Shown one piece after another: positions 57,236-64,000 of a DNA stretch of 64,000 bases; the first letter of the stretch is position 1; each line of letters opens with the position of its first letter. A program made the position numbers and the translations under genes. The stretch lies in the NCBI RefSeq assembly GCF_013373865.1, contig NC_050468.1, positions 947,255-1,011,254 of the forward strand, given 5' to 3'. A model generated the notes under the pieces. It searched no databases and was not told the DNA's origin. It saw nothing but the letters and a program-made list of their open reading frames with translations. This DNA comes from Monomorium pharaonis (lineage: Eukaryota; Arthropoda; Insecta; Hymenoptera; Formicidae).

Positions 57236-58032
57236 CTACTGTATTCTCCCTTTCTTCCTTACCTGACCTCTCCTTTTCTGTCTGTTTGCCTCCTTCCGTT
57301 TGCCTTCCCTTATCCATACTGTCACCGGTGGATGATCCGAATCTATCTTCTCTTGCACCACTAACCTCTTTACCTTCTCTCTCATTTCCTCGTTTCCGAT
57401 TACGTAATCTATCACTGATTTGCCCCTCCCTCCTATGTATGTCCATTCCCCCTCTCCGTCTCCCTCTACCACGCCGTTTAATATTGCCCATCCTAACTCT
57501 CCTATAAACCTATAAAATCTTTTTCCTTCACCACTTACTATTTTATCCTTAGACGCCCTTCTGTTCTCCTCCCTCTCCTCCCTCTCATCCGCACACCTTC
57601 TCCCCTCTCTGCCTGTTCTTACGTTAAAATCCCCTCCAATTACCACTTTCACTCCTTCTTCCTTATATTCCATCCACTCTCTTATACCTTGAAATTTTGA
57701 TTCTAAATCTCTATTTACATATACACCTATCACTCTCCACCACTCTCCTCCTAAGCATACTTTCTTCACTAATAGCCCATCTATCTCCCTTCTCCTCTCT
57801 TCTCTAGTCACCGTTATCTCCTTCCTCACCCCCATCACCACCCCTTCCTATCGCTCTCCCTTTTTTACTTTCTTTCCTTGCTCATATGTAATCTTTCGGC
57901 AACCTAAACCTTATATTTTCCCATCCTTCTCTATTTATCCATGTCTCGCTCATTACTACCACGTCCCACTCCTTCAGCTCTTCCCAAAATTCGCCATCCT
58001 TGTTTCCTAGGCCCGCTACATTCCAAAACGCT
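57236..58032 (-). pseudogene. LINE ORF2, endonuclease part
   Basis: The endonuclease nicks target DNA to prime reverse transcription. The N-terminal part (about 58030-57893) reads AFWNVAGLGNKDGEFWEELK, then EWDVVVMSETWINREGW and RLPKDYI followed by a stop in place of the usual Trp. The second part (57841-57236, 201 codons) has WRVIGVYVNRD, VVIGGDFNVRTGREGRR (catalytic Asp/Asn), SVIDYVIGNEE and KIDSDHPPVTVWI (the Ser-Asp-His signature). These are the standard motifs of APE-type LINE endonucleases. The premature stop and a break before the RT linker make it inactive. Confidence 0.85.
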
Positions 58033-58559
58033 ATCCTATAAACTCCTTTCTCTGGCTCCCCCCCCTACACTTACCCCTTTTCCTTTCCTTCTTTTCTCCC
58101 TTATCCCCCTCCCATTGCTATCCCTTAATTCACACATTCCCCTCGCGTTTCCCCATTCCCCGTACCACTCCTCTCTTACCTCATCCTTTTCATTACACCG
58201 TCCACCCACATCTTCATGTAACCTACTTGAACCCTTTTTCCCTTTTCTCTTTCCCTCTTTGCTTCCCTCTCTATCTTCCATCTCGCCCTTCTTTCTATCC
58301 TCGTCAAATCATCCACTACTCTCTCTCTCTCCGTCCCCTTAAACTCTTTTTTGCTTACATTACTTTCTTTTTTCCTTCTAATTTCTTAATCTTAACTAGC
58401 TCTCTCCCCTCTTTCTATACCTCCTATCTTCTTAATCTCTTTTACTTTTTCTTTAACATTCATCACCTTCCATAACTCTTTTACTGCCTCTTCTTCCTTC
58501 CATTCTTTCAATCTGAGATACCCTTAATTACTAAATTTCTCCTCTCCGCTCTTTCTCTT

Positions 58560-59136
58560 TTATCCCATTTTACTTCCATTTCCCTTAATCTCCTTGTTAA
58601 CTGCTACTTCCTCCTCTATTCCTGTTTCCCTCGACCTCCTTTCTCCCCTCCCTTCCTTCCTTGTTTCCTCTTTCTTCTCTAATCCTTCTAACCTCCTTTC
58701 TAGATTCTCTAATCTCTTTCTCATTTCCTTCCTTTCTTCCTCCCACTTCCTTATCATTTCTTTCCATTGTTTACTCATTTCTTCCCTCCCCTCGTCTACT
58801 TTCATCTCTATCTTTTTTCTTTAACTATATCTTTTCTTAAAAATTCCCTAATACCCCTAACGCTTTATCCCAATCTCCATTGCATTCCTGCCCCCCTTTT
58901 GGTGGACTTTTTCCTATCCTACTCCTCTTACATAAATCTTCCTCTTCTGCCTGCTCCTCTCCCTCTACTCCCTCTTTTTGTTCCCTTTCCTTCCTTTTTC
59001 CCCTATTAAACAAATTCTCTATGCTTCCCATGCTATCCGTTCTCTCTCTTCCTAACCTCTCTATATTCGACGGCCTTCCTCTTTTCTTATTTTCTTCTCT
59101 TTTCCCTTCTACACCTATATCACTCGTCTCGCTCAT
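58560..59136 (-). pseudogene. LINE ORF1, coiled-coil protein, frameshifted
   Basis: Starts MSETSDIGVEGKREENKKRG at 59136. The first 99 codons are very charged, with KRSRIGKSPPKGGQEC near the end. After a frameshift the next frame (58805-58560) is MKVDEGREEMSKQWKEMIRK, then WEEERKEMRKRLENLERRLE, a heptad pattern typical of a coiled coil, as found in ORF1 proteins that trimerise and bind element RNA. Further charged frames reach 58036. No zinc knuckle was recognised. It sits upstream of ORF2 as in two-ORF LINEs. Confidence 0.7.
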
Positions 59137-59302
59137 CCCTCTCTATTCTTTTTGTTCCAAACGTATACCTCTCGAACTAACTTACACACCCGTCCTGCTT
59201 CTACGAATTCTCACCCGTCTCTTCGGCGCTTCTATCGCCGTGCTTGCCTCGCTCGTACGTTCTCCCTCCTACCTATCTCTTTGCCCCGCGTCTAACCTAA
59301 CC

Positions 59303-61147
59303 TTGAGACCGATCCCAAGGGACAACCAGGCGGCTTTCCCACTCACGGCGAACTAGGAGGACTCCAAGGGACCGAAGAAGTACAAGGCGACCAAAACAGA
59401 AGCAAGGGCCAAGGACGGCAAAAACATACTCACCGTTAGGCTGAGAGATCGAAAGAAGTAGCGCAGGGCGAGGCGGAAACTAGGCAGAAGTAGCCGAGGA
59501 GCGAGCCACCGCGTTCTCGCGCGTTGCGTGATCTAAAAAAGATGTTTTTATTAATTATTATTGTGATCTGTTTACTTATTTTAATTATAATCTTATTTAC
59601 ATTCTAATACATCTTATGTATAGTACATGATACAGTTATACCGTTATCTTCAAATATTTTAGGCTAAGTATACGACTAGCTAGTTTGATTAACTTTAGTA
59701 TTATCCATTACATGTCAACGCTAGTCAGCAAGAATACTAAGTTTTAGGTTAAGTATCAGTTACATGATAAAGTCTGCGATAACGCAATCAAGTCATTTTA
59801 GTTTGGCAATGCCAGAATTATATAATTATCTCATAGAATATTATCTATTATTAAAAATAACCATCCTTTTATTACTATTTTCAAGTTTTCTTGTATCATA
59901 CGCATACTGTACATGTACTTCATTATTTTGTAAAAGCATATATTAATAATATCCTTATTTTATAATAAAAGTCACGCGTAGCATCTCTAAACCTATGAGA
60001 ACATTTTTATTTGATGTTAGCTATAAGAACATTTGGTTGGATTACACTTAGTGTAATCGACTGCACTTTTGAGTGCAATCGCAATAAAATAACGAGGGAC
60101 GCGCAAAGTCCAAAGGGGCGATCTGGAAGCACCTTTCTCCACCCCAAGGAGCAGCTCAGCGATTGGATTCGATGACAGGAGTGGGGGAAGACCAGCGAGG
60201 CCCGCTACACCAAACAGTCACGAGGCGCGGATTCGCCAATGGGAAGGAGTGGGGACGACAGCAACTTTCGCGACCGAACCAAGGCGACGCGATGCGTGAT
60301 TGGCGGAACCCGACGGGAGGGGGTAACTCCTCTCGCCGGTAAAGCGTACAGCGAGAGCTCCTGAGAGCTTTTGCGCGTAAACCATCCTAGAGAAAATAAC
60401 CTCACGACCTCGTAGCGAGACGAGACGAAACGTTTCCCGCCGAATGCAAGTAGGTGCGCAAAACAAAGCGAAAGTTCCGCGGCGTCGCGTGTGCGTGCAT
60501 ACCGCGTTAGAAGAAAGCAAATTCGTCCGAATTCGAGTAAGCCGAAGATATCCCGAGATAATTAAGCCACGTTTACACGTCTGTGATGAAGCGTCGCGTA
60601 CGGGATATGTGATACTTTGACGAAAAGATTGAATAAACCCACCTATTGTTATTTGTTGATGAGAAACAAGTGTTAGTGATTTGTACTTACCTGTTGATCC
60701 TTGGTGACTGTTCCGGAGATCCTGGACTTCCTGGACCTGAAAATAAAACATTCCGTTAACAAACGAGACCGCGGGTAAAACACTGATCCGAAAAAATACT
60801 TACCTGACGAAGTTTCCGCGGAGTGTACGCGATCCTGGAGACGATCCTGAGAGTCGGCGGCACCTGAAACAGAGAAACCTATAATTAGTGATAAAATAAA
60901 GAATAACAGTGAGCGTCGTGCGCATCGGTAGGAGCACATAACCTCAATACAGCGGCATATCCCGATCCGACGGTTGCGAGCTGCGAGACATCCCGGCGGA
61001 TCCCGAGTAGTGGACACCCGAAAATCTACGATACCTTGCCTCTGGGAAGGATAAAGAGGCTGGCGACCAGTGACGACCTGCAAAATAAGGTACGTGAGTC
61101 AGAATTTGTCCAAATTGTAGTTCGCGTCAACCGGTTATCCGGTCACA
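59303..61147 (+). mobile_element. RetroA, copy 2, 5'-truncated, within the LINE 5' UTR
   Basis: AACCTAACC lies on both sides (59294-59302 and 61148-61156), a 9 bp duplication of a site in the LINE 5' UTR. From left to right: the coding tail KKYKATKTEARAKDGKNILT to a stop at about 59460, an AT-rich stretch to about 60040, and a GC-rich block with TGCACTTTTGAGTGCAATCG. This word matches TGCACTTTTAAGTGCAATAC at 18390. Then come the splice-signal cassette and the end CCGGTCAC. It begins inside the coding tail, so it is truncated at its 5' side relative to copy 1. Confidence 0.65.
60691..61077 (-). other. splice-signal cassette in RetroA copy 2
   Basis: Three minus-strand segments with acceptor/donor signals: 61077-60943 (TTTTGCAG/GTCG to GAG/GTTATG), 60863-60804 (TTTCAG/GTGC to CAG/GTAAGTAT) and 60736-60691 (TTTTCAG/GTCC to CAG/GTAAGTAC). 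They match copy 1 in order, spacing and signals while the segment sequence is much diverged. Confidence 0.45.
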
Positions 61148-61594
61148 ACCTAACCAAAAACACCACACTTTTCCCTTCTTTTTCTGCTTTATCCCTTATT
61201 CTACCTCTGAAATTATTTATCTCACCTATCGCCCTGCTGCCCTATTTTTTCCTACTACCTCTCCGACACACTCTCTCTGTCACTCACACCTAGAGTGGGT
61301 AAAAGGAGAGTGGAGCCAATAAGTTGGAAGTCGCCATTTCACGATTGACAGCGGAACTAAGACGCGTAAATTTCGACTACGTAAATGAATAATCAGGCGA
61401 CTTGGTTGGCTGGCTGGCTGGCTGCCAGAAACTGATCGTAAAATGGCGGAATAAATCAGGGAGAAGAACCAGTATTGGCTCTACTCTCCTTATACCCACT
61501 CTACTCACACCCATAAAACTCCTCGCAACTAGCACACTGCTTTCACTCCTGTCACTCGCACAGTCACCGGAAGCGGAAGTCCAAGAAGCGAATA

Positions 61595-62440
61595 TAATAT
61601 ACATTATATTTGCAAGAAAAACTAAAATTTTTTTTAATATAATAAAAATAAAAACGCGTGCATAAAATTACGCGATAATAAAAATTTCTTAAAATACTGT
61701 TTTCTTTAATCGATTTTACTATGGCATAACCTTGTACAAAATTTTATGTTATAATATTTTTTCCAAATATTTTTTTGCTTTTTCTTTACAAATATAACGT
61801 ATTTTATTTGCTTCTTAGAAATATTTATATATAATAAATACGTTACAATAAAACGTTTTATTGTTCTTGAAATAAACACTTTAAACATTATTATACTACA
61901 GAAACTCAAATATAAACAATAACATTTTATAAAGTTATGACTGTTACAAAATGCAAATCAAATTTACTGCAATAATAAGTAAACTATTTATCTAATATCA
62001 AAAAAAGCAATATTTTCTTACAATATAGCTGTGCAATGTTTATTATATCAATATAATTTTTTGTGTAAATTTTTATAAAATTTAATTACTAAATGATTTT
62101 TGCATTTAACTTTACATTCTTTTTAATTATTAATTACTTTTTGTTATATCAAATTAATACACTTATTTGTAAAAAACAAGACACTAAATTATAACGCAAT
62201 TTCTTAACATTTTCCAATTTTAATTCCTTAGCAAAAATTATTGCGACAAATCAAAGTTAAAATTTAAGCTTGAACATTTCTCTGGATAAAATTACATCTA
62301 ACTATATAAAATAATTTATATATTTAAAAAAGTATTTAAGATGCACATTTTCAGTATTTGAGATTATTTGTAATTGATCCATTTACTTTATGCAATATTT
62401 ATGATTAAATTTTTAACATTTTGTTAATGTTTATTAAAAA
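61595..62440. other. AT-rich intergenic sequence
   Basis: No gene or clear repeat recognised. Confidence 0.55.
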
Positions 62441-62448
62441 AATTTTTA

Positions 62449-63220
62449 TATTTTGACGCGCTCCACGGAGTACAGTGAATTTTTCTCATAAATTTTATCA
62501 AAATTATCGTAAAATACAAACTTTTTCCTACAATTTGAAAAAAATTAAGGTCTGTACGATTTTTTTGGGCGGAGTTATTAAAATTTTAAGAAAAAAGATT
62601 ATTTTGACTTTTATCGCTTGTTACTTGTGAACAGATCAACGTACAGCGCTTAGCAAAAAGCATTGGAAAGCTGAAAATTTGAACTTTCGAATGCTATTAT
62701 TATTTTTTTCGTAGATTTATTTTTCTAACAACAAATAGCGTTCAAAGATTACGTCAAAAATCGCATATTTTACATTTAGTTCAATGGTTTTCATTTAGTT
62801 CAATGTACTGTCGTGAAGAAAGATCCAATCACATCGCTAAAGTAAAGTTTTATAGTACGATTACTTCCCAGTAATAAACACTAACGTTCTTTGATCAATT
62901 ACTGCTTGTAAACGTTCTCATATGTTTATGCACCTCTCAATAATTTCCTGCGGAATTTTCTGCCAAATTTGCCTAAACGCTTTCCCCAACTTATCAATTA
63001 ACATTTAAAAGAGCAAATTTTTAGTTTTCCATTGTTTATTGAGTAATAAGCGATAAAAATCAAAATGACCATTTTTTCTTAAAATCTTAATAACTCCGCC
63101 AAAAAAATCATACAGACTTCAATTTTTTTCAATTTGTAGAGAAAAGTTCATATCTTACGATAATTTTGATAAAATTTACGAGAAAAATTCACTGCACCCC
63201 ATGGAGCGCGTCAAAATATG
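62449..63220. mobile_element. Tc1-type element remnant with inverted repeats
   Basis: TATTTTGACGCGCTCCACGG at the left and the complement of CATATTTTGACGCGCTCCAT at the right. The arms of about 170 bp share TTTTTTTGGCGGAGTTATTA. The interior holds a transposase scrap. Confidence 0.7.
62885..63005 (-). pseudogene. Tc1-like transposase C-terminal scrap
   Basis: Minus strand reads DKLGKAFRQIWQKIPQEIIE, then RCINI, a stop, and ERLQAVIDQR. This resembles the end of Tc1-like transposases (W-x-x-I-P-x-E ... R-L-x-A-V-I). About 40 codons with a stop; the catalytic part is absent. Confidence 0.6.
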
Positions 63221-63450
63221 AAAACTTTTAGAGACAAAACACATTCTTATTTTTAAAGAGATGCCAAAAAGGGAAAACAAGAGAATCAAAATCTGACAAA
63301 TATTCTTTAAAGTAGAGACTTTAAACTTTAAAATAAAAAAAAAAGAACTTTCCAATACGATAAGTTTTCGCGAAGTTACGATTATTTGAAGTTGAGTGAA
63401 ATTTTGGTAAAAATTTTTGTTGCGTTAATCTTGTTGCTCAGTGTATATAC

Positions 63451-64000
63451 ATATACAGGGTGTCCCAACGCACGTGGACCATTACTCGTAAAAAGGTAAA
63501 AGGGATCGAGATGAACATAAAAGTTATGTATATATATAATGAAGATATATCAAAGAGAGAAAATTTTGTAAAATTGTTTTTATTATAAGTTTCGAGGTAG
63601 AAAGAAACTTGTAAAACTTTTTTGTGATGCTTTTTTCAGAAGTTACAAACATTTGTAATAAATAATATAATTAAGTATATTTTTTAATTAAATGCAATAA
63701 GTTTAAGTTTAGAATATTTTACCAATATTTTTTATTTTATTGAAATATTTTATTGTTATTATTTGTCAATAAAGAGCTAAATACGTTTTTTAAACTTTAA
63801 TATTTTTTCTTTATGTAACACCATCGTTATTGGATTGAATCAACTTTTTGATAAAATATTCGCCTGTGAATGATTTGTCTTTATCTATGTACATCTAGTA
63901 AAACAAGTCCTGAAGTTCGCGTCTATCTTATTTTATCTACAAGAATTTATTATGTGTAAGTCATATATGTATAACTCACACATATGATTCTTGTAGAAGA
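63451..64000. other. possible mariner-like end at window edge
   Basis: TATACAGGGTGTCCCAACGC at 63451 has the TA + CAGGGTG form of mariner-type ends seen at 40268 and 35200. The partner end is not in the window. The rest is AT-rich. Confidence 0.35.

Larger units (their letters stand above)
55115..61581 (-). mobile_element. full-length non-LTR retrotransposon (APE-type LINE)
   Basis: CAAGAAGCGAATA flanks it at 55102-55114 and 61582-61594, a 13 bp target duplication that defines both ends. On the minus strand the order is 5' UTR (61581-59137, interrupted at 59303-61147), ORF1 with a coiled coil, an apurinic-type endonuclease, reverse transcriptase, and a 3' end of AATAAAGATTATTATTATT. Without the insert it is about 4.6 kb. 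The coding strand is extremely purine-rich. Several stops and frameshifts make it inactive. The clade (R1/I/Jockey-like) is not assigned. Confidence 0.85.

Noticed and set aside
55091..59356. Pro/Ser/Leu-rich plus-strand frames
   Set aside because: They are the antisense of the purine-rich LINE coding strand, whose minus frames carry endonuclease and RT motifs.

Overview
This 64 kb window looks like a transposon-packed stretch of an insect genome, most likely a hymenopteran such as an ant. The reasons are AT-rich intergenic DNA, short CCTAA/TTAGG telomere-type runs, insect-type hAT, mariner, Gypsy and LINE families, a Helitron ending in CTAG, and many foldback MITEs. No intact host protein-coding gene could be supported. 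The organism call is inference.

Region by region. At 1-9 kb there is a decayed Gypsy LTR retrotransposon on the minus strand, whose 5' LTR is split by a 905 bp element with tandem-repeat arms. At 9-16 kb there are small palindromic repeats, a solo LTR, 5S-rRNA-like SINE pieces and a hAT relic. At 16-23.9 kb there is an unclassified retroelement ('RetroA') hit by a second tandem-repeat-arm element and by an apparently complete hAT transposon with an intron-containing transposase. At 24-38.3 kb a palindromic composite holds, one inside another, a CCCAGACAGCA-type MITE, a Helitron, a mariner-like element with 2.5 kb inverted repeats that carry the transposase, and another tandem-repeat-arm element. 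At 38-46 kb there are solo LTRs, a long-TIR mariner-like element, a foldback with tRNA-like sequence in both arms, and more tandem-repeat-arm pieces. At 46.8-47.7 kb there is a broken zinc-finger/hAT-like gene. At 50.7-54.1 kb a probable solo LTR is split by a second foldback. At 55.1-61.6 kb there is a full-length non-LTR retrotransposon (minus strand, 13 bp target duplication) whose 5' UTR is interrupted by a second RetroA copy. At 62.4-64 kb there are Tc1/mariner relics.

The strongest unusual signals are four. (1) A family of elements has long inverted arms built of tandem units; where the unit is 15 bp, all six frames are open. The subfamilies share a core but differ in arm repeat. (2) A DD41D mariner-like element carries almost its whole transposase in both 2.5 kb inverted repeats. 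(3) Two foldbacks have unrelated arms but the same CAAGGG(A/G)ACC end and a TCA/TGA 3 bp target duplication. (4) A large group of CCCAG(A/G)(T/C)AGCA-ended elements has interiors made of self-complementary arrays and appears to make a 2 bp duplication. Many element limits rest on comparing an interrupted copy with its uninterrupted partner inside the window, which makes them unusually firm for sequence-only work.
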